Notes: a model not told the origin generated them from the sequence alone. A stretch of 43,568 nucleotides of DNA from Azospirillaceae bacterium (GCA_028277115.1 JANQHG010000046.1:1-43568); one strand, 5' to 3'. Positions 17,235-26,946 are shown, numbered from the stretch's first letter. A program made the numbers and translations.

Positions 17235-18050
17235 TCAACCCGGGAGGGCTCCAGGCGCAGTCCTTCCCGGCAGCGGCCAGGCGACCAGATCCTCGAGCAC
17301 CGCGACCAACCGCGCCGCCAGCGCGTCGAGCGCCGCCGCACCGCGCGTCGGGTCGGCCGCGGCGGCGTCACCGGTCACCCCCTCCGGATTGAGGTCCTCG
17401 GCGCACCAAGCGAGTTGAGCGGCGCCGGGCGCGGCGGCCCGCAACTCGCGGCACGCCGTCGCCATCGCCCGCTCACGGGTCGGAAACGCCCGACAGGCCG
17501 ACCGCGTCACCAACTCCGGCGCCAGCGCCAACATCATCGAGGTCTCGATCTCGCCGCCGTGCAGACCAAAGCGCACCTCGTCGTCCGCAAACAGCCCGGG
17601 CGCCGGCCCAAGCTCGAAGCTGTTGGCGACCGCGACCGCCATGCCATGGCGCGCACGCAACGCCAATGCGACGATCGACGCAACCGCCCCCTGCCCGCCA
17701 TGGGTGTTGAGGATCAAGAGCCGCTTCACGCCTGCGCGCGCCACCGCGTCACCGATCGCGGTCCACAACGCGATCGCGGTTTCCGGCGCCAGGCTGACGG
17801 TTCCGGGGAAGCCGGCATGCTCCGGGCTCACGCCGTAAACGACCGGGGGCAGTCCCAACACCTCCAGATGCGCGGGCAGCCGGGCGGCGAGCCGCGCGAC
17901 CAGGCCCCGGTTGATCTCGGCATCGGTCGCAAGCGGCAGATGCGGGCCATGCTGCTCGAGCGCGGCGACCGGCAGCAACGCAACCGTGGACTCGCGATCG
18001 ATCGCGTTGAAGTCAGTTGTTCTTAGATGGGCCCAGTCTCGCCACGGCAT
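17235..18050 (-). CDS. Creatininase family amidohydrolase
   Basis: Metal-dependent amidohydrolase of the creatininase/MftE/FAPy-hydrolase superfamily. The 271-residue product has the metal-site motifs EQHGPHLPLATD (Glu32, His34, Asp43), NTHGGQG, and HGGEIETS with the conserved Glu. Length is typical. The exact substrate cannot be assigned: relatives act on creatinine, on formamidopyrimidines in flavin and deazaflavin pathways, or on the mycofactocin precursor peptide. None of those pathways is visible nearby. The gene is divergent from yejF across a 358-base region that contains a perfect palindrome 20 bases upstream of this start codon. Confidence 0.9.
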   Translation of the reverse strand: MPWRDWAHLRTTDFNAIDRESTVALLPVAALEQHGPHLPLATDAEINRGLVARLAARLPAHLEVLGLPPVVYGVSPEHAGFPGTVSLAPETAIALWTAIGDAVARAGVKRLLILNTHGGQGAVASIVALALRARHGMAVAVANSFELGPAPGLFADDEVRFGLHGGEIETSMMLALAPELVTRSACRAFPTRERAMATACRELRAAAPGAAQLAWCAEDLNPEGVTGDAAAADPTRGAAALDALAARLVAVLEDLVAWPLPGRTAPGALPG

Positions 18051-18070
18051 CGGTTACGTTTCCCCTGTTT

Positions 18071-18086
18071 GACTGGCCGGCCAGTC
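18071..18086. promoter_or_regulatory. 16-bp perfect palindrome upstream of the creatininase-family gene
   Basis: GACTGGCC followed at once by GGCCAGTC. It lies 20 bases upstream of the start codon, where a dimeric repressor could block the creatininase-family gene. The form resembles operators of TetR-type regulators, but no regulator gene is adjacent. Confidence 0.45.
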
Positions 18087-18108
18087 GCGTGGTCGATCGC
18101 CGCCCATC

Positions 18109-18126
18109 TGATACGAATGATACGAA
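18109..18126. repeat. 9-bp tandem repeat TGATACGAA in the divergent region
   Basis: Two head-to-tail copies (18109-18117, 18118-18126) lie in the AT-richest part of the 358-base gap between the creatininase-family gene and yejF. It may be part of a promoter or regulator site. I see no gene in the rest of this gap. Confidence 0.5.
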
Positions 18127-18408
18127 ATCTGCCTGACAAACATTCAAGCTTCCCGGTGGGGCCGACACGCGCTCTCCGATCCGGTCATGAACCGGGGGTT
18201 GGCCGAGCGGGGCACATTCTTGGATATTCCAGCCCGAGGCCCACCAAGTATTTGGGACCGTGCCGAAACCGCGACCAGATGGTCCGGGTGACACGGGCCG
18301 GCGCGCCGGGCTGCGTTCGGGCGCCGCGATGCGGTCCATTGCGCCGACGCCGCTTGCGACCGATAGTCTGCCGGCACCTGCCTGCCAAGTAACCAAGGGC
18401 TCGACCCC

Positions 18409-20034
18409 ATGACCCCGCTGTTGTCCGTCCGCGGCCTGTCGGTCGATTTCGTCGGCCCGGCTGAAACCGTCCATGCCGTGCGCTCGGTGTCGTTCGAGCT
18501 GGCTGCTGGTCGCACGCTTGCCCTGGTCGGCGAGTCCGGGTCCGGCAAATCGGTGACCGCGCTGTCGATTCTGCAGCTGTTGCCTTATCCGGTGGCGCGC
18601 CATCCGTCCGGCAGCATCCGGTTCCAGGGCACCGAGTTGGTCGGCGCGCCACCGTCGACCCTGCGCCAGGTGCGCGGCGACCGGATCGCGATGGTGTTCC
18701 AAGAGCCGATGACTTCGCTCAACCCGCTGCACACGGTGGAAAAGCAGATCGGCGAGACCTTGTGGCTGCACACCGCGCTCGACCGGGCGGCGGTCAGGGC
18801 CCGCACGCTGGAACTGTTGGAGTTGGTCGGGCTGCCCGACGCCGCGAGCCGGCTCGGCGCCTATCCGCACGAGCTGTCGGGCGGCCAGCGCCAGCGGGTG
18901 ATGATTGCGATGGCGCTGGCCAACCAGCCCGACCTGCTGATCGCCGACGAGCCGACCACCGCGCTCGACGTCACGATCCAGGCGCAGATTTTGGCGCTGT
19001 TGCGCGATCTGCAGCAGCGGCTCGGGATGGCATTGTTACTGATCACCCACGATCTTGGGATCGTGCGCAAGATGGCCGATGACGCCTGCGTGATGACCGC
19101 GGGCGAGATCGTCGAGCAGGGCCCGGCCGAACAGATTTTCACCGCGCCGCGCCACCCCTACACCCGCCACCTGCTTGCGGCCGAGCCGTCGGGCGCTCCG
19201 ATGGAACCGCGGCCGAATGCGCCGGTGGTGCTCGAGGCAACGGGGGTCAAGGTGTGGTTTCCGATCAAGCGTGGTGTTCTACGGCGCACGGTCGGCTACA
19301 TTCGGGCGGTCGACGGGATCGATCTGGTGGTGCGGGCCGGGGAGACGATCGGGATCGTCGGCGAATCCGGGTCGGGCAAGACCACGCTCGGTCTGGCGTT
19401 GATCCGCCTGGTCGAAAGCCAGGGGGGGATCCGGTTCGGCGCCCACGGGCTCCAGGACCGCGGGTCGCGTCGGATGCGGCCGTTGCGCCGCGAGATGCAG
19501 ATCGTCTTCCAGGACCCGTACGGGTCGTTGAGCCCGCGTTTATCGGTCGGTGAAATCGTCGAAGAAGGGATGAAGATCCACCGGATCGGCGCCAGCTCGG
19601 CCGAGCGCGAGGCGCGCATCTGCCAGGCGCTGCGCGAGGTCGGTCTGGATCCGGACGCCCGGGACCGTTATCCGCACGAGTTTTCGGGCGGCCAGCGCCA
19701 GCGGATTGCGATCGCACGGGCGTTGGTGTTGACACCGAAGCTGTTGGTGTTGGACGAGCCGACCTCGGCGCTCGACGTCTCGGTCCAGGCGCAGATCGTC
19801 GATTTGTTGCGCGAGCTGCAGCGCCGTCACCAGCTCGCGTACCTGTTTATCAGTCACGATCTTCGGGTGGTTCGGGCGTTGTCGTCGCATGTGATCGTGA
19901 TGAAGGACGGCCGCCCGGTCGAGCACGGCCCGACTGCGCGAATCTTCGACGCCCCTGAACAGGACTACACCAAGGCGCTGCTGGCCGCCGCGCTCAATCT
20001 CGAGACCAGCTACCAGAGCGCGGTCAAGACCTGA
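18409..20034 (+). CDS. yejF: YejF-type peptide ABC transporter, fused double ATPase
   Basis: Cytoplasmic ATPase of a dipeptide/oligopeptide or microcin C importer. The 541-residue product contains two complete ABC domains: Walker A GESGSGKS near 41-48 and GESGSGKT near 320-327, signatures LSGGQRQR and FSGGQRQR, Walker [13 protein letters not shown] and [12 protein letters not shown], and His switches ITHD and ISHD. The opening [14 protein letters not shown] and the segment [14 protein letters not shown] match the YejF subfamily. YejF normally works with YejA, YejB and YejE; none of these is in the window, so it must partner with membrane proteins coded elsewhere. Confidence 0.92.
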   Translation: MTPLLSVRGLSVDFVGPAETVHAVRSVSFELAAGRTLALVGESGSGKSVTALSILQLLPYPVARHPSGSIRFQGTELVGAPPSTLRQVRGDRIAMVFQEPMTSLNPLHTVEKQIGETLWLHTALDRAAVRARTLELLELVGLPDAASRLGAYPHELSGGQRQRVMIAMALANQPDLLIADEPTTALDVTIQAQILALLRDLQQRLGMALLLITHDLGIVRKMADDACVMTAGEIVEQGPAEQIFTAPRHPYTRHLLAAEPSGAPMEPRPNAPVVLEATGVKVWFPIKRGVLRRTVGYIRAVDGIDLVVRAGETIGIVGESGSGKTTLGLALIRLVESQGGIRFGAHGLQDRGSRRMRPLRREMQIVFQDPYGSLSPRLSVGEIVEEGMKIHRIGASSAEREARICQALREVGLDPDARDRYPHEFSGGQRQRIAIARALVLTPKLLVLDEPTSALDVSVQAQIVDLLRELQRRHQLAYLFISHDLRVVRALSSHVIVMKDGRPVEHGPTARIFDAPEQDYTKALLAAALNLETSYQSAVKT

Positions 20035-20552
20035 CTTTTCGACGTCCAGGGCGGCATGCCCCCTTGGCGGGGGTGCGGGGCAGCCGCGCAAGCCGCCTTG
20101 TCACGGTGCCACGGTGGTCAGGCGGCACCTGCCGCCGGCTCCCGATCGATCATTAATCACCTCCGCTCGCTTGGGGAATGTTGCGGCGCGGTATCGGATT
20201 TGGCCTTAAAATGAACCCGGGATGCTTGATTTTTACCGCCCCATCGCCCACCCTGCGCCGTCGGTTCCTCGGGGTTGCCCCGGCGGACATCCAGTGACAA
20301 GGCCCCATCGGCGCACCGCAGCAGGGTCAACAACAAAATGTTGGGAGAACGCCACGCATGATCTTCGACCCGTCCGCCTGACAGATTGTGCGTCGTCTCG
20401 TCGTGTGAGACGGCGTCGATGCGCCGGCTGCGAAGGCGCGACCGTGTGCATGATCCCTGACGATTCAGGCCGCCGCCGCCCGCCCCCCGGGTACGGTTCG
20501 GAGCCCGATGGCGCTCGCCCCGCTCCGTGGCCGGTTGAAGACGAGGACTTTG
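20035..20552. other. Intergenic region upstream of the liv-type operon
   Basis: No convincing full gene. Just after yejF, a C run and a G run (GCCCCCTTGGCGGGGG near 20057-20072) can form a terminator-like stem. The central part (about 20150-20240) is AT-richer, with TTAAAATG near 20207, and may hold the operon promoter. A 7-codon ORF (20358-20381, MIFDPSA) is preceded by GGGAGA. The livG ribosome site GAGGA is at 20543-20547. Confidence 0.5.
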
Positions 20553-21392
20553 ATGACCGACAACGGTCGTTCCGCATCCGGCGGCGCCACGCCCCGGGAC
20601 GCCGGGCCCTTGTTCGAAGCCCGTGACGTGTCGCTGCAATTCGGCGGCATCCGGGCGCTCAGCAACGTGTCGTTCTCGATCCGGACGGGAGAGTTGTTTT
20701 CGATCATCGGCCCGAACGGCGCCGGCAAGACCTGCATGGTCAACTGCATCTCCGGACGTTATCGGCCGACCGACGGTCGGGTCCGGTTCAAGGGCCGCGA
20801 CATCACCGACGTGCCGCCGAACCGGCGGGCCCGGCTCGGGATCGGTCGGACCTTCCAGAACCTGGCGTTGTTCGGGCACATGTCGGTGTTGGACAACATA
20901 ATGGTCGGCCGCCACCATTTGTTGCGCAACAACTTTCTAACCGGTGCGATCTATTGGTGGACCGGCGCACAGCGCGAGGAGTTGGCGCACCGGCGCGCGG
21001 TCGAGGACGTGATCGACTTCCTCGAAATCCAGCATGTCCGCAAATCGACCGCCGGTGCTTTGCCCTATGGCCTGCGCAAGCGGGTCGAACTGGCGCGTGC
21101 GGTCGCGCTCAAGCCCGAGCTGATCCTGCTGGACGAGCCGATGGCCGGCATGAACCTTGAGGAAAAGGAGGATATGGCCCGCTACATCGTCGACCTCAAC
21201 GAAGAGTGGGGGATGACGGTGATCATGATCGAGCATGACATGGGCGTGGTCATGGACATTTCGCATCGGGTGATGGTGCTGGATCTCGGTCGCAAGATCG
21301 CCGAAGGCGCGCCCGAGGCGGTGCTGGCCAACCCGCAGGTCAAACGCGCCTATCTGGGCGGCACGGATGCGGTGCCCGACCAGGCGGCGTGA
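20553..21392 (+). CDS. livG: Branched-chain amino-acid type ABC transporter ATPase (LivG)
   Basis: First ATPase of a HAAT-family importer. The ATG at 20553 has GAGGA five bases upstream; an upstream in-frame GTG/ATG would add 15 unconserved residues. The 279-residue product has Walker A GPNGAGKT, the LivG-typical GRTFQNLALF, signature region LPYGLRKRVELARA (a divergent LSGGQ, as is common in liver-type LivG relatives with PYG), and Walker B LILLDEPMAGM followed by IEHDMGVVM. It heads the operon and is followed by an acyl-CoA ligase gene, whose longest frame overlaps the livG stop as GTGA. Confidence 0.93.
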   Translation: MTDNGRSASGGATPRDAGPLFEARDVSLQFGGIRALSNVSFSIRTGELFSIIGPNGAGKTCMVNCISGRYRPTDGRVRFKGRDITDVPPNRRARLGIGRTFQNLALFGHMSVLDNIMVGRHHLLRNNFLTGAIYWWTGAQREELAHRRAVEDVIDFLEIQHVRKSTAGALPYGLRKRVELARAVALKPELILLDEPMAGMNLEEKEDMARYIVDLNEEWGMTVIMIEHDMGVVMDISHRVMVLDLGRKIAEGAPEAVLANPQVKRAYLGGTDAVPDQAA

Positions 21393-21478
21393 CGCCGACG
21401 CCCGACCGGTCGGGTGACCGCCGGGAGTTGGGGGTCTTTTGCAACCGCTTCACACCAGAGATCAGAAGGTGCAGCCCC

Positions 21479-23434
21479 GTGCCACGCCGCCGCGCCGTTC
21501 CCGAACTCCCCGATCTTGCGCGCTATGACACCCTGCCGAAGCTGCTCGCGCTGCACGCCGACCGTGACCCAAACGACGTCGCGATGCGCGAAAAAGACCT
21601 TGGCATCTGGCGCACCCTGACCTGGGCCGAGGTCCACGCCCGCACCGGGCTGATCGCGCTCGGCCTCAAGACCCTCGGGATCGGCCGCGACCAAGTGGTC
21701 GGTCTGATCGGCGACAATCGCCCCGACTGGGTGATGGGCGAGATCGCGGCCCACGCCGCCGGCGGCCTGTCGCTCGGCATCTATCGCGACGTGCTCGAGG
21801 ACGAGCTGGTTTATCTGTTGGACTATGCCGACGTCCACCTGGTGATCGCCGAGGACGAGGAGCAGGTCGACAAGCTGATCGGGCTCGGCGATCGGGCGCC
21901 GCATCTCAAGCACATCATCTATTGCGACCCGCGGGGCTTGCGCAAATACGACGACCCGCGTCTTTTGTCGATCGACGCGTTGATGGCACGCGGCCGCGCG
22001 ATCCTTGACGCCGATCCCGAAGCCTACGACCGCCTGGTTGCGGCGACCCGCGGCGAGGATGTCGCGATTTTGTGCACCACCTCGGGTACCACCGCGAACC
22101 CGAAGCTGGCGATGCTGCGCGCCGGCGCGCTCTTGCGTCACGCGGCGAGCTATCTCGCCCCCGACCCAAAGACGGCCGAGGACGAGTATGTCTCGGTGTT
22201 GCCGCTGCCGTGGATCATGGAACAGGTCTATGTGTTCGGCAAGGCGATGCTGACCCGGATGACGGTCAACTTCGTCGAGGAGCCCGAGACCACCTGGACC
22301 GATGTCCGCGAGATCGGCCCGACCTTCGTTTTGTTGGCGCCGCGGGTCTGGGAATCGATCGCGGCCGACGTGCGCTCGCGCATCCTCGACAGCTCGCCGC
22401 TCAAACGCTGGCTTTACGACCTGGCGATGGCGCGGGGCTTGCGCGCGCTCGACCGCGGCGAACCGTCATGGCTGGCCGAGCGACTGTTGATGCGGGCGCT
22501 GCGCAATCGGCTTGGCTTTTCGCGGGTGACCTCGGCGGCGACCGGCGGGGCTGCGCTCGGCCCCGAGACCTTTCGGTTCTTCCTCGCGCTCGGGGTGCCG
22601 CTGCGCCAGATCTATGGCCAGACCGAGACCATGGGCGCCTACACCGTCCACACCCGCGCCGACGTCGATTTCGACACGGTCGGGGTGCCGTTCGATGCCG
22701 GGATCGAGCTCAAGATCGCCGACGCCGACGACAACGGGGTCGGCGAGATCGTAACCCGCCATCCCAACATGTTCGACGGCTACTACAGGAACGAGGCGGC
22801 AACCGCGGCCGATCTGCGCGACGGCTGGATGCACACCGGCGACGCCGGCTACATCGACGACAAAGGCCATTTGGTGGTGATCGACCGGATCAAGGATCTC
22901 GCGACCACCGCGCGCGGCACCCGGTTCTCGCCGCAGTACATCGAAAACAAGCTGAAATTCAGCCCCTATATCGCCGAGGCGGTGATCCTGGGCAAGGACC
23001 GCGACTATCTGGCGGCGATGGTGTGCATCCGGTTTTCGACCGTGTCGAAATGGGCAGAGATGCGCCGGGTGTCGTTTACCACCTATACCGATCTGTCGGC
23101 CAAGGACGAGGTCTACGCCCTCGTCGAGGGCGAGTTGACCCGGGTCAACGCGAGCCTGCCGGAGCCCCAGCGCGTCCGCCGGTTTCTTTTGTTGTACAAA
23201 GAGCTCGACCCCGACGACGGCGAGCTGACCCGGACCCGCAAGGTCCGGCGCGCCGTGATCGCCGAGAAGTACGGCGAGATCATCGATGCGCTGTACGATG
23301 GCGCCGCGGCGATCCCGGTCGACACCACGATCCAGTTCCAAGACGGCACCAGCCAGCGCATCCGCACCAGTCTTCGGGTGGTCGATCTGGTCGGTGCCGA
23401 TCCGGCCGCCACCGCGCGGGCACGCGCCGCCTGA
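21479..23434 (+). CDS. Long-chain acyl-CoA synthetase-like AMP-binding protein
   Basis: Adenylate-forming enzyme that activates a carboxylic acid with ATP and CoA. I prefer the GTG at 21479 (AGAAGG nine bases upstream), giving 651 residues that open shortly before DTLPKLLALHA; the frame extends back to a GTG at 21389 overlapping livG, but those 30 residues look non-conserved. The P-loop is TSGTTANPK near residue 200, where Ala replaces the usual Gly; YGQTE is near 378, then DGWMHTGD and DRIKDL. A ligase at this place between livG and livH is a recurring arrangement in proteobacteria, pointing to uptake and CoA activation of the same or related acid. Substrate not known. Confidence 0.9.
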   Translation: MPRRRAVPELPDLARYDTLPKLLALHADRDPNDVAMREKDLGIWRTLTWAEVHARTGLIALGLKTLGIGRDQVVGLIGDNRPDWVMGEIAAHAAGGLSLGIYRDVLEDELVYLLDYADVHLVIAEDEEQVDKLIGLGDRAPHLKHIIYCDPRGLRKYDDPRLLSIDALMARGRAILDADPEAYDRLVAATRGEDVAILCTTSGTTANPKLAMLRAGALLRHAASYLAPDPKTAEDEYVSVLPLPWIMEQVYVFGKAMLTRMTVNFVEEPETTWTDVREIGPTFVLLAPRVWESIAADVRSRILDSSPLKRWLYDLAMARGLRALDRGEPSWLAERLLMRALRNRLGFSRVTSAATGGAALGPETFRFFLALGVPLRQIYGQTETMGAYTVHTRADVDFDTVGVPFDAGIELKIADADDNGVGEIVTRHPNMFDGYYRNEAATAADLRDGWMHTGDAGYIDDKGHLVVIDRIKDLATTARGTRFSPQYIENKLKFSPYIAEAVILGKDRDYLAAMVCIRFSTVSKWAEMRRVSFTTYTDLSAKDEVYALVEGELTRVNASLPEPQRVRRFLLLYKELDPDDGELTRTRKVRRAVIAEKYGEIIDALYDGAAAIPVDTTIQFQDGTSQRIRTSLRVVDLVGADPAATARARAA

Positions 23435-23479
23435 CCGCCGGGCCCCTTCTTTTGGACCTGACACCGGGACTCACCGCCG

Positions 23480-24373
23480 ATGAACGCCGACCTGTTGTTC
23501 CAATTGCTGTTAAACGGGCTGATCGTCGGGTCGCTCTACGGCGTCGTCGCGATGTCGTTCGTGTTGATCTACAAGGCAAGCCAGGTGGTCAACTTCGCCC
23601 AGGGCGAATTCCTGCTGATCGGTGCCTGGGTGTGTTGGTACACGTTGACCGCGTGGCAGCTGCCGTTCGTCTGGGGGTTCCTGTTTACCCTGGCATTCAT
23701 GATGCTGTTCGGCGTGTTGATCCAGATCGTGGTGTTGCGGCCGTTGATCGGCGAGCCGGTGATCAGCGTGATCATGGTCACGATCGGGATGTCGATCTTC
23801 TTCCAGGCGTTGATGAAATGGATGTTTGGCGTGTTCGCCCAGCCGTTCCCGCCGATCTTCGAGACCTCGTCGGTCGGTCTCGCCGGCTTGCAGATCAAGA
23901 CGGTGTATCTCTTAAGCCTGGCGATGTCGGTGGTGATCATGGGCGGGTTCGCCTGGTTCTTCAAATTCTCCAAGATGGGCCTGGCGATGCGCGCGACCGC
24001 GTTCGACCAGCAGGCGGCGCAGTCGCTCGGGGTGTCGGTGCGCCAGGTGTTCGCGCTGAGCTGGGCGATCTCGGCGATGGTCTCGGCGGTCGCCGGCGTG
24101 GTGGTCGGGGTGGTCAACGGGGTGTCGTCGGCGCTGTCGTTCTTCGGGATCAAGGTGTTCCCGGCGGTGATCCTGGGCGGGCTCGACAGCATCATCGGCG
24201 GCATGGTCGGCGGGATCATCGTCGGGCTTTTGGAGAACATCGCCCAGTTCGCCGACTCCCAGTGGCTCAACCTCGGCAACATGTACCGGATCGCGCCGTT
24301 CTACGTGCTGATCGCGATCTTGTTGATCCGGCCCTACGGCCTGTTCGGCACCCGTGACATCGAGCGCGTTTGA
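23480..24373 (+). CDS. livH: Branched-chain amino-acid type ABC permease (LivH)
   Basis: Inner-membrane permease of the HAAT importer. The 297-residue product is hydrophobic throughout, with about eight membrane segments, starts MNADLLFQLLLNGLIVGSLY and contains NFAQGEFLLIGAW, the hallmark of LivH proteins, plus MGLAMRATAFDQQAAQ in the cytoplasmic coupling loop and FPAVILGGLDSIIGGM near the end. It lies 45 bases after the ligase and 41 bases before livM. Confidence 0.96.
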   Translation: MNADLLFQLLLNGLIVGSLYGVVAMSFVLIYKASQVVNFAQGEFLLIGAWVCWYTLTAWQLPFVWGFLFTLAFMMLFGVLIQIVVLRPLIGEPVISVIMVTIGMSIFFQALMKWMFGVFAQPFPPIFETSSVGLAGLQIKTVYLLSLAMSVVIMGGFAWFFKFSKMGLAMRATAFDQQAAQSLGVSVRQVFALSWAISAMVSAVAGVVVGVVNGVSSALSFFGIKVFPAVILGGLDSIIGGMVGGIIVGLLENIAQFADSQWLNLGNMYRIAPFYVLIAILLIRPYGLFGTRDIERV

Positions 24374-24414
24374 GCGCGTTTTAGGGAGGAACCGGGCGTG
24401 AAGGACGCTGGCCC

Positions 24415-25488
24415 ATGACCGCGTTGTCGGCGATGACCCCGTGCGGCGAGTTCCGCACCAGCTACCGCCAGGACACCACGATCTTTCCGACCGCGCTCAG
24501 CCGCAATCTGATGCTGGCGATGGTCGCGGTCTTGTGCCTGGTACCGCTGGTCGCCGACCGCTACATTCTGGATCTGATGATCCGGATCGGCATGCTGTCG
24601 ATCGCGGCGCTCGGCCTCAACATCCTGGTCGGGTTCACCGGACAGATCTCGATCGGCCACGCGGTGTTCTTCGGCTTCGGCGCGTTCGCGTCGGCTTGGT
24701 TCGTGCGCCACGGGGTGCCGGTGGTCGCGGCGATCCCGCTGGCCGGGCTGGCCACCACCGTGGTCGGCATGGTGTTCGGCCTGCCGGCGGCGCGGTTGAA
24801 AGGGCTTTATCTCGCGATCGCCACGCTCGCAGCACAGTTTATTCTGGAAGACTTTTTCGCGCGGGCCCAATGGTTTACCGGCGGGGTCGCCGGCACCATT
24901 ACAGAATACTTCAGCATCTTCGGTTTTTACTTCGACACCGGCGAGCGGTACTTCTACGTCGTGCTCGCCTACATGGTCGTGATGTATGTCATGGCCTGGA
25001 ACCTGATGCGCAGCCGCGACGGCCGGGCGTTGGTCGCGATCCGCGACCACTACCTGTCGGCGGAGATGATGGGGATCAACCTGACCAAATACCGGACCTT
25101 GTCGTTCGGCATCTCCTCGTTCTACGCCGGGATCGGCGGCGCGCTTTATGCCCACTATCTGTTGTTCGTCTCGGTCGAGGCGTTCAACATTCTGTTTTCG
25201 ATCGAATTCCTCGGCATGATCATCATCGGCGGTTTGGGGTCGGTGATCGGCTCGTTGTTCGGCACGATCTTCATGGTGATGCTGCCGGAAGTCGTGCAAT
25301 GGGGCGCCGACGCGCTGTCGGGCGGTTGGATCGACCGGACGCTGCGCTTGTCGAACTCGATCTCGTTCTTGCGCGAGATGGTGATCGGCGCGGTGATCAT
25401 CCTGTTTTTGATCTTCGAGCCGGACGGCCTCGCCCATCGCTGGCGAATGATCAAGGCCTATTGGAAGCTCTATCCGTTCTCGCACTGA
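24415..25488 (+). CDS. livM: Branched-chain amino-acid type ABC permease (LivM)
   Basis: Second inner-membrane permease of the importer. The 357-residue product carries GLNILVGFTGQISIGHAVFF, the LivM hallmark, RDHYLSAEMMGINLTKYR in the coupling loop, and IIIGGLGSVIGSLFG. The start at 24415 has AAGGA nine bases upstream. Curiously, a 6-codon reading frame starting GTG at 24398 with a stronger ribosome site (AGGGAGGA) ends in TGA overlapping the livM ATG. Confidence 0.96.
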   Translation: MTALSAMTPCGEFRTSYRQDTTIFPTALSRNLMLAMVAVLCLVPLVADRYILDLMIRIGMLSIAALGLNILVGFTGQISIGHAVFFGFGAFASAWFVRHGVPVVAAIPLAGLATTVVGMVFGLPAARLKGLYLAIATLAAQFILEDFFARAQWFTGGVAGTITEYFSIFGFYFDTGERYFYVVLAYMVVMYVMAWNLMRSRDGRALVAIRDHYLSAEMMGINLTKYRTLSFGISSFYAGIGGALYAHYLLFVSVEAFNILFSIEFLGMIIIGGLGSVIGSLFGTIFMVMLPEVVQWGADALSGGWIDRTLRLSNSISFLREMVIGAVIILFLIFEPDGLAHRWRMIKAYWKLYPFSH

Positions 25489-25499
25489 CCGGGCGGGCC

Positions 25500-25521
25500 G
25501 CCCCCGCTGTTCGGCGGGGGC
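25500..25521 (+). terminator. Hairpin between livM and the binding-protein gene
   Basis: GCCCCCGC (25500-25507) pairs with GCGGGGGC (25514-25521) around a six-base loop. It lies 11 bases after livM in a 174-base gap. Inside a same-strand operon it may be a partial terminator or an RNA-stabilising stem. Confidence 0.45.
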
Positions 25522-25662
25522 CGCGTGTGGTGAGGTCCCGGTCACGGTCGGGTGGAACGGCAGGCCCGGCGGGGCGGTTTCCCGCCACCCGCGAGGTCGG
25601 CGCCGCGGTGCGCTCGGCGTTTTGCGGGCAAACAGAGATCAAGAAGGACTTGGAGGAACGAC

Positions 25663-26946
25663 ATGAAGAAGCGTGTTGCGTCCATCACGGTCGCGCTGGT
25701 CGCGCTGGGCTTGGCCCCGGCAGCCGGCGCCGACGACATTCGGATCGGCCATATGGCCGATTACAGCGGTCCGACCTCCGACGTCGGGGTGCCGTACGGC
25801 CATGGCGTCGCCGACGCGTTGGCCTGGGTCAACAGCCAAGGCGGGGTCGCCGGGACCGCGCTCGACGTCGAGACGATCGACTATGGCTACAAGGCGCCGC
25901 GGGCGATCGGGCAGTATCAGCGCTGGACCAGCCGCAACAGCGTGGTCGCGATCGAGGGGTGGGGCACGGCCGACACCGAGGCGTTGATCACCTTCGTCGC
26001 GCGCGACGAGATCCCCTATGTCTCGGCGTCCTATTCCGCGGCATTGACCGACCCCAAGGGTCAGGGCCCGCGCTCGCACCACGGCTCGCCCTACAACTTC
26101 TTCTACGGTCCGTCCTACAGCGACGCGGTGCGGGCGCTGTTGCAGTGGGCGCATCAAGACTGGACGGCGCGCGGCGGCGACGGCCGGCCGGGCTTCGTCC
26201 ACATGGGTGCCAACCACCCCTACCCGAACGCGCCCAAAGCGGCCGGCGAGGAATATGCGGCCGAGCTCGGTTTCGACGTCACCCCGTCGATCCAGTTCGC
26301 GTTGACCCCGGGCGACTACACCGCCCAATGCCTGACCCTGAAGAACAGCGGCGCCGATTACGCCTATCTCGCCAACACCGCGGGCTCCAACATCTCGCTG
26401 TTGCGCGCGTGCGAGACGGTCGGGGTCGATGTCCAGTTCATGTCCAACGTCTGGGGCATGGACGGCAACGCGATGAAGGCGGCCGGGGTTGCGGCGGACG
26501 GCGTGGTGTTCCCGGTGCGCACCGCCTCGGTGTGGGGCGACGACGTGCCCGGCATGGCGACGGTGCGCGCGATCAGCGCGGTCTCGGACCCGAGCGGCAC
26601 CGCCTACCGGCCGGTCCACTATCTGGCCGGCGTGTGCAGCGCGATGCTGTTGGTCGATGGGCTCACCGCGGCGGCGGCGGCCGGCGAGGTCTCCGGCCCG
26701 GCGATCCGGTCGGCGATCTACGGCCTCGGCACCTTCGCCCCGGGCGCCCTCGAGGGCGTGTGCGCGCCGGTCACCTTCACCCCGGACGACCATCGCGGCC
26801 TGGTCGATATCCCGATCTACCGCTCGCGGGTCGCGGGCCCGACCGACGCCGGCAGCGTCGATGAGCTGATCGCGGGCGGCACCATGGGCCTCGACCGGGT
26901 CGGCGTGATCTCGCTCGAGCGCAAGGCCGAGTGGCTCGGCTGGTAA
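25663..26946 (+). CDS. Branched-chain amino-acid type substrate-binding protein
   Basis: Periplasmic ligand-binding protein of the importer. The ATG at 25663 has a strong GGAGGA ribosome site. The 427-residue product begins MKKRVASITVALVALG with a signal peptide probably cleaved after APAAGA (about residue 23). The mature part shows the type-I periplasmic-binding fold start IRIGHMADYSGPTSDVG and NVWGMDGNAMKAAG. Four Cys residues are spread in the C-terminal half and may form disulfides. The ligand is not readable: relatives bind branched-chain amino acids, aromatic acids, urea or short amides; the neighbouring CoA ligases favour an organic acid. Confidence 0.93.
   Translation: MKKRVASITVALVALGLAPAAGADDIRIGHMADYSGPTSDVGVPYGHGVADALAWVNSQGGVAGTALDVETIDYGYKAPRAIGQYQRWTSRNSVVAIEGWGTADTEALITFVARDEIPYVSASYSAALTDPKGQGPRSHHGSPYNFFYGPSYSDAVRALLQWAHQDWTARGGDGRPGFVHMGANHPYPNAPKAAGEEYAAELGFDVTPSIQFALTPGDYTAQCLTLKNSGADYAYLANTAGSNISLLRACETVGVDVQFMSNVWGMDGNAMKAAGVAADGVVFPVRTASVWGDDVPGMATVRAISAVSDPSGTAYRPVHYLAGVCSAMLLVDGLTAAAAAGEVSGPAIRSAIYGLGTFAPGALEGVCAPVTFTPDDHRGLVDIPIYRSRVAGPTDAGSVDELIAGGTMGLDRVGVISLERKAEWLGW

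Noticed and set aside
22072-24357. A 761-residue plus-strand frame overlapping the acyl-CoA ligase and livH
   Set aside because: It is a shifted frame of two clear genes and consists of Arg/Gly-rich low-complexity sequence.
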